Source of the DNA: Plantactinospora sp. BC1
GTDB taxonomy: Bacteria > Actinomycetota > Actinomycetes > Mycobacteriales > Micromonosporaceae
DNA length: 64,000 nucleotides
Direction of reading: 5' to 3'
Assembly: GCF_003030345.1 (NCBI RefSeq)
Contig: NZ_CP028158.1
Span: forward strand, 4,836,001 to 4,900,000
Shown: positions 27,279-34,904 of the stretch, in pieces
How the letters are laid out: every line of letters begins with the position of its first letter
Position numbering within the stretch: position 1 is the stretch's first letter
Translations under genes and position numbers: made by a program
The notes under the pieces: generated by a model
Databases searched by the model: none
What the model saw: only the letters and a program-made list of their open reading frames with translations
Told to the model about the DNA's origin: nothing

Positions 27279-27316
27279 AAGTTTTCTGCCACGATCCATT
27301 CGTACATAGAAAACTT
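27279..27316. promoter_or_regulatory. AT-rich inverted repeat upstream of the M23 peptidase gene
   Basis: AAGTTTTCT (27279-27287) and AGAAAACTT (27308-27316) are perfect inverted copies, 20 bp apart and 17 bp before the GTG start. The arms stand out in GC-rich DNA. A regulator or processed mRNA hairpin is possible. Confidence 0.45.
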
Positions 27317-27333
27317 TCGCCATGGGAGGTCTC

Positions 27334-28113
27334 GTGCGCTTCCGCCTGTTCGCTTCCGTCGGTGCCGGCCTACTGGTGGCCGCCGCGGTACTGGTCCCGG
27401 CCTCGCCGGCCGCCGCCGCACCCACCTTCAAGGTGCCCTTCCCCTGCGGCCAGTCCTGGTCCGGGCAGACCCGGACCAACCACAGCCCGACCAACGCCGT
27501 CGACTTCAACCGCACCGACGACCAGGGCGACCCGGTGGTGGCCAGCGCCCCCGGCACCGTCGACGTCGTCACCGACCTCGGCAACACCAGCTACGGCAAG
27601 TACGTCCGGATCAACCACGGCGGCGGGTACACCACCTACTACGCCCACCTGAACAGCTTCAACACCGCCGTCGGGCGGACCGTCGGCTACGGCACCGTGA
27701 TCGGGTACGTCGGCACCACCGGCGGATCCACCGGTCCGCACCTGCACTACGAGCAGCGCCTGAACGGCTCCGCCATCCAGGTGCGGTTCAACGGCACCCT
27801 GGCGCTCTACTGGGGCACCCGCACCTACACCAGCGACAACGCCTGCTCCGGCGGCGGCACCGGATCCGGCACGGTGAACACCGCGGGCAGCCCGCTGACC
27901 GTCCGGTCCGGCCCCGGCACGGGCTACTCCTCGGTCGGCACGGTCGCCGACGGGGCCACGGTGACCATCGGCTGCCAGACCACCGGCACGACGGTGACCG
28001 GCACCTACGGCACCAGCAACATCTGGGATCGGATCGGCACCGGTCGGTTCATCTCCGACGCGTACGTGCTGACCGGTTACGACGGCTTCATCCCCGGCGT
28101 GCCCCGCTGTTGA
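27334..28113 (+). CDS. Secreted M23 family metallopeptidase with SH3-like domain
   Basis: 259 aa from the GTG at 27334, chosen because GGGAGG lies 4 nt upstream and gives a clean signal peptide (MRFRLFASVGAGLLVAAAVL, cleavage after ASPAAAA). The peptidase domain shows SPTNAVDFN, YYAHL and GPHLHYEQ with the zinc-binding His/Asp set. The C-terminus (about 180-259) has LTVRSGPGTGYSSVGTV, a bacterial SH3 repeat that binds cell wall. It should cut peptidoglycan cross-bridges outside the cell. Confidence 0.9.
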   Translation: MRFRLFASVGAGLLVAAAVLVPASPAAAAPTFKVPFPCGQSWSGQTRTNHSPTNAVDFNRTDDQGDPVVASAPGTVDVVTDLGNTSYGKYVRINHGGGYTTYYAHLNSFNTAVGRTVGYGTVIGYVGTTGGSTGPHLHYEQRLNGSAIQVRFNGTLALYWGTRTYTSDNACSGGGTGSGTVNTAGSPLTVRSGPGTGYSSVGTVADGATVTIGCQTTGTTVTGTYGTSNIWDRIGTGRFISDAYVLTGYDGFIPGVPRC

Positions 28114-28250
28114 CGCCTCGGCCGCCGGTAGGCCGGAAAGACGAATCGCCGGGGCCGCCGAGCCCGGGTCATCCAGGGGGAGAGGGAGACCCGGGCGCGA
28201 CGACCCCGGCTTGCCTGTGGGGGTCTTGTTCTCGTAGTGACAGGGGTTGG

Positions 28251-28291
28251 TGATCCGAGGCCGGCGCTGCGCCTACGTCGGCCTCGGATCA
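28251..28291 (-). terminator. Terminator hairpin overlapping the stop of the 48-aa gene
   Basis: TGATCCGAGGCCG (28251-28263) pairs perfectly with 28279-28291 over 13 bp with a 15-nt loop. The far arm contains the stop codon of the small membrane protein gene. Confidence 0.6.
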
Positions 28292-28435
28292 ACTGCTGAA
28301 GATGCTGACGCCGAAGGGTCCGACGAGCAGCCCGACGATGATGAGCACCACACCCCAGAGGATCTGCCGCCGGAACAGTGCCAGCACACCGGCGACCACC
28401 AGTACAACCGCGAGGATCCAGAGCAAGAATTCCAT
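28289..28435 (-). CDS. 48-aa small membrane protein (GPGG-motif type)
   Basis: The 48 residues begin MEFLLWILAVVLVVAGVLAL, then FRRQILWGVV, a second hydrophobic stretch, and end GLLVGPFGVSIFSS. This fits the actinobacterial GPGG-motif small membrane proteins, with the motif here as GPFG. Two membrane segments flank a short basic turn. It starts 3 nt after the metallophosphoesterase gene, as the last gene of a four-gene operon. Function unknown. Confidence 0.75.
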   Translation of the reverse strand: MEFLLWILAVVLVVAGVLALFRRQILWGVVLIIVGLLVGPFGVSIFSS

Positions 28436-28438
28436 GGC

Positions 28439-29212
28439 TCAGGAAATACCCCCCGCGCTGATCGCGGAAACCTTGCCCGCGGTCCCCCCCGCGAAGGGCG
28501 GGTGCAGGTGGAACACGCTGTACGCCTGCTTGATCACCGGGTGCGCGACGTTGCGGACCCGTACCCCGCCCGGAGTGGTGCCCCGCTCGCTGCCGGCGTG
28601 CGCGTGCCCGTGCAGCGCCAGCTCGGTCGGCGCGGAGTCGATGGCCTGACCGAGCAGGTACGAGCCGAGGAACGGATAGATCTCCAGCGGCTCCCCGGCC
28701 AGGGTGTCGGGCACCGGGGCGTAGTGGGTCAGCGCGACCCGTACGTCGCAGTCCATCTCGCGCAGCGCCTCGCCGAGCTGCTCGGCGATGTCGCTGGTGG
28801 TCCGGACGAACGCCTTCATCTCCGGTTCGCCGAACTCGCTGGCGCACCGGCCGGCGAAGCCACCGCCGAAGCCCTTCGCGCCCGCGATGCCGAGCCGTAC
28901 CCCGGAACACTCCAGCACCACGTTGGTGCCCTCCAGCACCAGGATGCCGGCGTCCTCGAGTACCCGGATCACCCCCGGCACCTCGTTGCAGTGGTGGTCG
29001 TGGTTGCCGAGCACCGCGACCACCGGTACGCCGAGGTTGCCGAACTCGGTCGCCACGCAGCGTGCCTCGGACTCGGTGCCGTGCCGGGTCAGGTCCCCGG
29101 CCAGCAGCAGGACGTCGGCGCTCTCCGGCAACCGTTCCAGGGCGGGCCGGAACCGTCCGACCACGTCCTGGTCCATGTGCACGTCGCCGACGGCCGCGAT
29201 CCGGATCACCAT
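28439..29212 (-). CDS. Metallophosphoesterase (calcineurin-like)
   Basis: 257 aa with the full dimetal motif set: GDVHMD (residues 9-14), GDLTRHG, GNHDHH, LTHYAP and GHAHAG. The family hydrolyses phosphomono- or diesters, often nucleotides. The gene lies 13 nt after the BON gene and 3 nt before the 48-aa gene. A Cys-rich segment (CSGVRLGIAGAKGFGGGFAGRC) is present near the middle. The substrate is unknown; the upstream nucleotidyltransferase may make it. Confidence 0.88.
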   Translation of the reverse strand: MVIRIAAVGDVHMDQDVVGRFRPALERLPESADVLLLAGDLTRHGTESEARCVATEFGNLGVPVVAVLGNHDHHCNEVPGVIRVLEDAGILVLEGTNVVLECSGVRLGIAGAKGFGGGFAGRCASEFGEPEMKAFVRTTSDIAEQLGEALREMDCDVRVALTHYAPVPDTLAGEPLEIYPFLGSYLLGQAIDSAPTELALHGHAHAGSERGTTPGGVRVRNVAHPVIKQAYSVFHLHPPFAGGTAGKVSAISAGGIS

Positions 29213-29225
29213 GTCGTCGCCTCCC

Positions 29226-29501
29226 TCACCGCAGCTCCTCCACCTCGGTCGGTGCCTGGGTGCGGATCAGTCCGATGTCGACGGTCACCGGCACCTCGGG
29301 AAAGTGCTCCAGCACGATGCGGAGGATCTCCTCGCGGCGCTGCGCGCTCTCCACCTCGCCGCAGAGCACCACCGAGTGGTCCCGGCGGCTCACCGTGATG
29401 CCCTGCTCGGCGATCTCGGTGCGTTCGGTGAGCAGGCGCTGGATCGCCGCCTCCAGATAGTCGTCCGGCGGCTCGGTACCCGCCGTGCCGCGCTGGTTCA
29501 T
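29226..29501 (-). CDS. BON-domain small protein
   Basis: 91 aa. YLEAAIQRLLTERTEIAEQGITVSRRDHSVVLCGEVESAQRRE follows the BON fold (helix-strand-strand: short helix, then VxxxxGxVxS). No signal peptide is visible, so it is probably cytoplasmic. BON domains usually bind phospholipid or other macromolecules. Its ATG overlaps the stop of the nucleotidyltransferase gene by 4 nt (ATGA), showing translational coupling. Confidence 0.75.
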   Translation of the reverse strand: MNQRGTAGTEPPDDYLEAAIQRLLTERTEIAEQGITVSRRDHSVVLCGEVESAQRREEILRIVLEHFPEVPVTVDIGLIRTQAPTEVEELR

Positions 29502-30139
29502 GTCGCCACCTCGCTCCGCTCGTCCATGCCGGTCATCCCCTTCTCCGCGCCGGCCCGGGAAAACCGCTTCTCCTCGCCGCCCGACGAGTAGGGCACGACG
29601 TCCAGCCGGTCCAGCAGCACCAGGAACGCCTCGGCGTACGGCGAGTGCGCCGTCTCCTTGCGGACCCGGTCCCAGTCGATCTGCTCGCGCAGCGAGCGGG
29701 CGAGCGGCAGGCCACGGGCGAAGTCGCAGTAGTGCTGGGAGAAGCTGAGCAGCTTGTGCACCATCAGGTGGGTGGCCGACAGCACCGGCATGTGGATGGC
29801 GTCGACCGGGCGCACCACGGTGTCCCGGAAGGTCTCGTCGGTGACCGGGGTCTCGATCGGGCGGTGGATCAGGTCCACCATCCGGTCGTTGTCCCAGACC
29901 TTCACCAGCCAGTCCTCCGGGGGGCGTTCGGCGGTGAAGCCAACCTCGACGAGCGCCTCCAGGGCGCGCTCGACGTCCTGCTCCCGGATGAGGAAGTCGA
30001 CGTCGTGGTCGCTGGAGTGGCCGCCGTGCGCGTACACCGCGAAGCTGCCGCCCAGCGCGAAGGGGATCTCGGACTGCTTCAGGACGGCGGCGACCCGCTT
30101 GAGGGTGGCAAGGAGGGTCTCGTCGCCGTTGTGATCCAT
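29498..30139 (-). CDS. Nucleotidyltransferase-fold protein
   Basis: 213 aa from the ATG at 30139, which has GGGAG five nt upstream. The N-terminus shows PFALGGSFAVYAHGGHSSDHDVDFLI, the GGS...DxD metal signature of minimal polymerase-beta-like nucleotidyltransferases. A central helical part (HLMVHKLLSFSQHYCDFARGL) follows. It heads the four-gene operon with BON, phosphoesterase and small membrane protein. There is no HEPN partner, so a toxin-antitoxin role is not supported. The target is unknown. Confidence 0.8.
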   Translation of the reverse strand: MDHNGDETLLATLKRVAAVLKQSEIPFALGGSFAVYAHGGHSSDHDVDFLIREQDVERALEALVEVGFTAERPPEDWLVKVWDNDRMVDLIHRPIETPVTDETFRDTVVRPVDAIHMPVLSATHLMVHKLLSFSQHYCDFARGLPLARSLREQIDWDRVRKETAHSPYAEAFLVLLDRLDVVPYSSGGEEKRFSRAGAEKGMTGMDERSEVAT

Positions 30140-30153
30140 CGGGTCTCCCGGGT

Positions 30154-30165
30154 CAATGGCCATTG
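30154..30165. promoter_or_regulatory. Palindrome upstream of the nucleotidyltransferase operon
   Basis: CAATGGCCATTG is a perfect 12-bp palindrome 15 bp before the start codon; a second half-site GGTCAATGG follows at 30172-30180. It could be the operon's operator. Confidence 0.4.
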
Positions 30166-30409
30166 GGCATCTGGTCAATGGGGTGGAGATTTACCGGTAC
30201 CCGGCACTTCGTTCCTTCACACCTGGGCCGGGACACACCTGGGTCGGGATCCGGCGGCTCCGCCCGATCCGGAACCGGACGCGGCGGCACGGACCGGCGG
30301 GTCGGTGCCGGCGGGACGGTCCGGCCGGTACGGCTCATCCGGCGGCGGGCGGGACCCCGGCGGCGTTGCCGGGCCGGGGGGCTGCGGGCGCCGGGTACCG
30401 TTGCTGAGC

Positions 30410-31471
30410 GTGGCCCGAACTCTGCTCCAGCGGCGGCACGGGGGACGGCTGCGGTCCGTGGCCCTGGTCGGAATCGACGGCTCGGGCAAGACCACCCAGG
30501 CACACCGGCTCGCGGACGCGCTGACCGCGAGCGGCGTTCCGGCGACGTACTGGCAGAACGCGGGCGGTCGGCGCTGGTTCAGCCGGCTGGCCCGCAAACT
30601 GGGCCGTCGGGACGCCCAGCGCCTGTTGGGCCGCAACGGGATGCTGCTGGCCGAGTCGGTGCTGCGCTGGCTGGCCATCGGGCGGGCACTGCTCCGGTCC
30701 CGACTCCGCTCCCGGGTCGCCGTGATGGACCGCTACTCGGTCTGCCAGTACGCCAGCATCCGGGCGCACGGCGGCGGACGCCGCTGGGAGAGCCTCGCCC
30801 GGTTGCTGTACCGGATCTTCCCGCCGCCCGACCTCACCTTCCTGCTGGCGGTGGACCCGGGTGAGGCGTACCGGCGGATCGAGGCCCGGGGCACCGACCA
30901 CGAGGACATCAGCTACCTGGCCGCCGGGGCGGCGGCGTACCGGTCGCTGCCGGAGGCCGCCACGTTCGTGGTGGTGGACGCCAACCGCTCGCCGGACGAG
31001 GTGACCCGGGCGATCCAGGCCGGTGTGCGGGCGTGGCTGCCGGGCGACCACCCGCTGCCCGGGTTCGGCACCGCCGCGCCGGCTCCGTCCGACGGATCCG
31101 GCGCCGCGCCGGCCGGCCCCGGCCCCGCGCCGGCAGACCCGGACCCGGACCCGCCGGCTCCGACCGTCGGCGTTCCGGAGTCCGCCGCCCCGACCGGTCC
31201 GCCCGACCCGGCCGGCTCGCGCGGTGCGGCGGATCCGCCGGGTACGCCGGATCCGGCCGGCCGGTCGTCCGAGCCGGACGAGGCGGACGAGGCGGAGCCG
31301 GCCACCGCCGGATCGGTCAGGCCCGGCCGTACACCGGTATCGTCGCGCCGCTCGTCGGCGCCGACTCGTCACTGGCCAGGAAGCGGATCACCCCGGCGAT
31401 CTCCGCCGGGGCCACCCAGCGGGAGTGGTCCGCGCTGGGCTGCGCCGCCCGGTTGGCCGGCGTGTCGATGA
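30410..31471 (+). CDS. Thymidylate-kinase-like P-loop protein with disordered tail
   Basis: About 353 aa; the start could be GTG 30410 or TTG 30401. The first 205 residues look like a dTMP-kinase-type fold: GIDGSGKTT (P-loop), VMDRYSV, LLAVDPGEAYRRIEARG and a final VVVDANRSPDEVT. From about 210 the protein is Pro/Ala/Gly-rich low complexity. The last 52 codons overlap the convergent SDR gene (31317-31471) and look like its shadow, so the true stop may be compromised by sequence error. Not recognised as the main thymidylate kinase. Confidence 0.75.
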   Translation: MARTLLQRRHGGRLRSVALVGIDGSGKTTQAHRLADALTASGVPATYWQNAGGRRWFSRLARKLGRRDAQRLLGRNGMLLAESVLRWLAIGRALLRSRLRSRVAVMDRYSVCQYASIRAHGGGRRWESLARLLYRIFPPPDLTFLLAVDPGEAYRRIEARGTDHEDISYLAAGAAAYRSLPEAATFVVVDANRSPDEVTRAIQAGVRAWLPGDHPLPGFGTAAPAPSDGSGAAPAGPGPAPADPDPDPPAPTVGVPESAAPTGPPDPAGSRGAADPPGTPDPAGRSSEPDEADEAEPATAGSVRPGRTPVSSRRSSAPTRHWPGSGSPRRSPPGPPSGSGPRWAAPPGWPACR

Positions 31472-32024
31472 CGCTCGGCAGCACCGTGTTGCAGCGCACC
31501 CCCGCCTGCCGGTACTCGACGGCGACCGCCGAGGCGAAGGCGAGGACCGCCGCCTTCCCGGTGACGTAGCCGGCGGCACCGGGGAACGGGGAGAGTGCGG
31601 CCCGGGAGGAGACGCAGACCACCGAGCCGCCGCCGGCCTCCAGCAGGTACGGCAGCGCGCTCCGGGTGACCAGGTAGGTCGGGCGCAGGTTGCGGGCGAT
31701 CATCTGCTCGAAGTCGGCGACCGGGGTCTCGTGCACCAGGCCGCCGGCCGCGTACCCGCCGGCCAGGTTCACCACCGCCCGCAACGGTGCCCCGGCGTCG
31801 CCGCCGGCCACCTCGACCGCCCGGGCGACCTGTTCCGGGTCGGTGAGGTCGGCCGCCACCCGGAGCACCCCGCCGCCCGGCTCGCCGGGTACGCCCACCG
31901 GCGCCGCCCCGCCGACCGGCCGTACGGGTACCACCACCCGCCAGCCGGACGCGACGAAGGCGGCGGTGACCGCCCCGCCGAGCCCACCCGCTCCGCCGCT
32001 GACCAGTACAGTGCGATCCGCCAT
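31317..32024 (-). CDS. SDR-family oxidoreductase
   Basis: 235 aa from the ATG at 32024. The nucleotide-binding motif is a variant, VSGGAGGLGG, followed by NLAGG, the catalytic VSSRAAL serine and the YVTGK motif (Tyr-x-x-x-Lys). The C-terminus IRFLASDESAPTSGATIPVYG is typical of classical SDRs that use NAD(P)H. Substrate unknown. Its 3' end overlaps the convergent kinase-like gene by 155 bp. Confidence 0.88.
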   Translation of the reverse strand: MADRTVLVSGGAGGLGGAVTAAFVASGWRVVVPVRPVGGAAPVGVPGEPGGGVLRVAADLTDPEQVARAVEVAGGDAGAPLRAVVNLAGGYAAGGLVHETPVADFEQMIARNLRPTYLVTRSALPYLLEAGGGSVVCVSSRAALSPFPGAAGYVTGKAAVLAFASAVAVEYRQAGVRCNTVLPSVIDTPANRAAQPSADHSRWVAPAEIAGVIRFLASDESAPTSGATIPVYGRA

Positions 32025-32177
32025 GCCTGCCACGCTATCGGCAGCGGCGGGCGCGCCGCCGGCACACCGCCCCGGCCGTGCCCGGCAGCACCCGGCGGCC
32101 GGCCCGGTCCGATCTGGACGGTCGGGGACGCCCGTTTCCGGCCCGCCGGCGGAGCCGTTCCGGTAGCCTATCGATCG

Positions 32178-32270
32178 ATGACTATTCACCCGGACGCCGT
32201 CCGGCGTTGCGGGCTCGGTCACCCCGCTGAGCCGAAGGTGTGGTGGGAATGGCACGCTCGGCTGGGCTGA
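32178..32270 (+). CDS. Possible 30-aa leaderless Trp-rich peptide
   Basis: An ATG at 32178 lies 8 nt after TAGCCT (32164-32169), the spacing of a -10 box for a leaderless mRNA. The peptide ends AEPKVWWEWHARLG, with three Trp in four residues. A Trp run recalls leader peptides, but no trp gene or terminator-antiterminator pair follows. It may also be chance. Confidence 0.3.
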   Translation: MTIHPDAVRRCGLGHPAEPKVWWEWHARLG

Positions 32271-32325
32271 CCGGCCGCAATTTCCCACCGGTTGGGCGTA
32301 CTTTCGCAGGTGTAGCGCGTCATGG

Positions 32326-32355
32326 TTGACGCTCCCGCCTCCGTGAAAGTAAGTT
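32326..32355 (+). promoter_or_regulatory. Leaderless promoter of the MurR-type regulator
   Basis: TTGACG (32326-32331), 18 bp, then TAAGTT (32350-32355). The transcription start would fall at or next to the GTG at 32362, so the mRNA would be leaderless. Confidence 0.55.
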
Positions 32356-32358
32356 TCA
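32344..32358. promoter_or_regulatory. Putative RpiR/MurR operator
   Basis: TGAAA-GTAAG-TTTCA is a perfect 5-bp inverted repeat that covers the -10 box. A TGAAA-N5-TTTCA layout suits autoregulation by the RpiR-family protein encoded immediately downstream. Confidence 0.6.
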
Positions 32359-32361
32359 TCC

Positions 32362-33270
32362 GTGGTGAAGACTGCGAAGGTTTCTGCGAGTCACGAGACA
32401 GGTGGGCTGATCGTCCATATCAGCGGCCTGCTCCCGTCGCTGTCGCCCGCCGAACAACGGGTCGCCAGACTCGTCGTGGCGGATCCCGCGGACGCCGCTC
32501 GCCGGACCATCACAGACCTCGCGACCGCCGCCGAGACCTCCGAGGCCACCGTCATCCGGTTCTGCCGGTCGGTCGGCATGGACGGCTACCCGCAACTCCG
32601 GATCCGGCTCGCGGCCGAGGCGGCCCGCCGGGTGGAGCCACCGGACGCCCGGGTGGTCGGCGGCGACATCCCGCCCGGCGCCGACCTGGCACAGATCATC
32701 GCGACCATCGCCTTCAGCGACGCCCGGGCGGTCGAGGAGACCGCGGAGCAGCTCGACGCGGCGGTCTGCGAGCAGGTGGTCGAGGCGATCAGCGGCGCCG
32801 GCCGGATCGACATCTACGGTGCCGGGGCGAGCGGCTTCGTCGCCTCCGACTTCCAGCAGAAACTGCACCGGATCGGCCGGACCGCCTTCTACTTCCCGGA
32901 CGTGCACACCGCGCTCACCTCGGCGGCCCTGCTCGGCAAGGGCGACGTGGCGATGGGCATCTCGCACACCGGCACCACCCTGGACGCGGTCGAGGTGCTG
33001 GAGCAGGCGCGGGCCCGGGGGGCGACCACGGTCGCGCTGACGAACTTCCCCCGGTCGCCGATCACCGACGTCGCGGACCACGTGCTCACCACGGCGGCGC
33101 GGGAGACGACGTACCGGTCGGGCGCGATGGCCAGCCGGCTCGCCCAGTTGACGGTGGTCGACTGCCTCTTCGTCGGAGTGGCCGCGCGCAACCGGGCCAG
33201 AGCGAAGAAGGCCCTGGAGGTCACCGCCGAAGCGGTGCAGCCGCACCGGGTCAAGGGGAGGCGGGCATGA
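32362..33270 (+). CDS. MurR/RpiR-family transcriptional regulator
   Basis: 302 aa. The N-terminal helix-turn-helix (about 15-90; TITDLATAAETSEATVIRFCRSVGMDGYPQLR) is followed by a SIS sugar-phosphate-binding domain (IDIYGAGASGFVASDFQQKL, ISHTGTTLDAVEV). The gene ends 117 bp before murQ on the same strand, so MurNAc-6-phosphate is the probable ligand. The GTG start has no Shine-Dalgarno and lies three bases after the operator, which fits a leaderless, autoregulated gene. Confidence 0.92.
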   Translation: MVKTAKVSASHETGGLIVHISGLLPSLSPAEQRVARLVVADPADAARRTITDLATAAETSEATVIRFCRSVGMDGYPQLRIRLAAEAARRVEPPDARVVGGDIPPGADLAQIIATIAFSDARAVEETAEQLDAAVCEQVVEAISGAGRIDIYGAGASGFVASDFQQKLHRIGRTAFYFPDVHTALTSAALLGKGDVAMGISHTGTTLDAVEVLEQARARGATTVALTNFPRSPITDVADHVLTTAARETTYRSGAMASRLAQLTVVDCLFVGVAARNRARAKKALEVTAEAVQPHRVKGRRA

Positions 33271-33387
33271 GCGGCGGACGGACCGGCCGGGCCGGCGCGA
33301 CGGTGCCGCGAGGCGTCGTCGCGTACGGCGAGGCGGCCGGGAGATGAGCGACGGGCTCGGCGGTGGCCGAGCTGCTGGGGGGCGGAC

Positions 33388-34458
33388 ATGACGGCCGGAC
33401 GGGTCGAACCCGGTGCACCACCCGCCGCCACCCCGCGTCCGGATTCCGACGCGGGGTCCTCTTACCCGCCGGTCGAGCCGGGTTACCCGGCCGACGGTAC
33501 GGGCGGACGGGACGGCGGCGCGGGTGCGGTCGACGGGCGAGCGCCGGAACCGCGCGCGGTGGTCCGGGTCAGTTCCCCGACCGAGCTGCGCAACCCGCGC
33601 AGTCTCGACCTCGACCTGATGTCCGTCCGGGACGTCCTCAAGGTGATCAACGAGGACGACCGGCGGGTGCCGGCCGCGGTGACGAAGGTGCTGGACGAGA
33701 TCGCGGTGGCGGTCGAGCTGGCCGTGACCGCGCTGCGGGCCGGCCGCCGGGTGCACTACTTCGGCGCGGGCACCTCGGGCCGGCTCGGTGTGCTCGACGC
33801 CGCCGAACTGGCGCCCACCTTCAACACCCCGGACCGCTGGTTCTGCGCACACCTCGCGGGCGGGCCGGACGCGATGTGGCGGGCCGTGGAGGACGCCGAG
33901 GACGACGAGACCGGCGGTGCCGAGGAGGCGCGCGGCTGCGTGTCCCCCGGTGACCTCGTGGTCGGCTTGGCCGCCAGCGGCCGTACCCCGTACGTGCTCG
34001 GGGCGCTCGGCGCGGCGACCGGGCTGGGCGCGGACACCGTGCTGATCTGTGCCGACCCGGGTGCCGTGGCGGCCCGCTCGGTGACGGTCTTCATCGGGGT
34101 GGAGACCGGCCCCGAGGTGGTTACCGGTTCGACCCGGATGAAGGCCGCGACCGCCCAGAAACTCGTGCTGAACGGTTTTTCCACCGCCGTGATGGTGCGG
34201 CTCGGGCGGGTCTACTCAAACCTGATGATCGACATGGTCGCCACCAACGCGAAACTGCGGGGACGAATGATCTCGATCCTCGTGGAGGCGACGGACTGCA
34301 CCGAGGAGGTCGCGCAGCACGCGCTGACCGAGGCCGACGGTGACCTGAAGGCCGCCCTGGTGTCGCTGCTGTCCGGCGCGGCCGTCGCCGACGCCCGGGC
34401 CGCGCTGGACCGCTCGGCTAACCAGGTACGCGGCGCGATCGCCCTGCTCGCCGGCTGA
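33388..34458 (+). CDS. murQ: N-acetylmuramic acid 6-phosphate etherase
   Basis: 356 aa, longer than the usual ~300 because of a Pro/Gly/Asp-rich N-terminal extension of about 55 residues. From SPTELRNPRSLDLDLMS on the sequence is typical: GAGTSGRLGVLDAAELAPTF, SASGRTPY-like GLAASGRTPYVLGAL and GSTRMKAATAQKLVLN. The enzyme cleaves the D-lactyl ether of MurNAc-6-P to GlcNAc-6-P in cell-wall recycling. The ATG has a GGGGGG ribosome site. Two tiny overlapping frames link it to the regulator gene upstream. Confidence 0.95.
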   Translation: MTAGRVEPGAPPAATPRPDSDAGSSYPPVEPGYPADGTGGRDGGAGAVDGRAPEPRAVVRVSSPTELRNPRSLDLDLMSVRDVLKVINEDDRRVPAAVTKVLDEIAVAVELAVTALRAGRRVHYFGAGTSGRLGVLDAAELAPTFNTPDRWFCAHLAGGPDAMWRAVEDAEDDETGGAEEARGCVSPGDLVVGLAASGRTPYVLGALGAATGLGADTVLICADPGAVAARSVTVFIGVETGPEVVTGSTRMKAATAQKLVLNGFSTAVMVRLGRVYSNLMIDMVATNAKLRGRMISILVEATDCTEEVAQHALTEADGDLKAALVSLLSGAAVADARAALDRSANQVRGAIALLAG

Positions 34459-34904
34459 CCTCCGGGCGCTCCTCGGCCGGGTCCCGAAACGGCGGCAGGA
34501 CGTCCGGGGGCCCGGCGCACGGACCCCGGGACTATCCCCGGGTCCCGGATTGTTGCCCAGGCGGAGGGGTAACCCTGGGGCGGCGGATGAACCGACCGGC
34601 CGCGCCGCGCGTGTATCGAAGCGTGACGAGCATCGCAGCAATCGGGTGACGTGGATCGCTGTGTGTCGTTGCGTGGCGATGATCCGATATCGGGTGCAGA
34701 GCCGTCGCAAGGCCCCGTAGCTGCGCCATCGCCGGCTCCGACATGCCCCGATCGGGACGACTGACAGCAAACGTCGATCGTGCTTTCAGCAACTACTCAG
34801 GCATTCGTGACACTTTCGACTCACCAGATGGAATCCCCAACGCGTCTCAACTGTTGTGTAGGTGTCAGCACCGCGGGGCACAGCGGAAGTTACGGGGAGG
34901 GCTG
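34459..34904. other. Long 5' intergenic region before the sigma factor gene
   Basis: 446 bp. After the murQ terminator it contains a markedly less GC-rich stretch (34600-34860) with a CCGATATCGG palindrome (34684-34693). No frame there looks coding. It probably holds the sigma gene's promoters and a long untranslated leader; I could not pick a single convincing -10/-35 pair. Confidence 0.5.
34521..34545 (+). terminator. Terminator after murQ
   Basis: GGACCCCGGG (34521-34530), loop ACTAT, and CCCCGGGTCC (34536-34545) form a stem with one C-C mismatch, about 60 bp after the murQ stop. Confidence 0.55.

Larger units (their letters stand above)
32025..32361. other. Intergenic region before the MurR-type regulator
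   Basis: 337 bp. It holds a possible 30-codon leaderless frame (32178-32270) and the regulator's promoter and operator (from 32326). I see no RNA gene. Confidence 0.5.

Noticed and set aside
29498-30139. Toxin-antitoxin (MNT-HEPN) system
   Set aside because: A nucleotidyltransferase fold is present, but there is no HEPN partner; the neighbours are BON, phosphoesterase and a small membrane protein.
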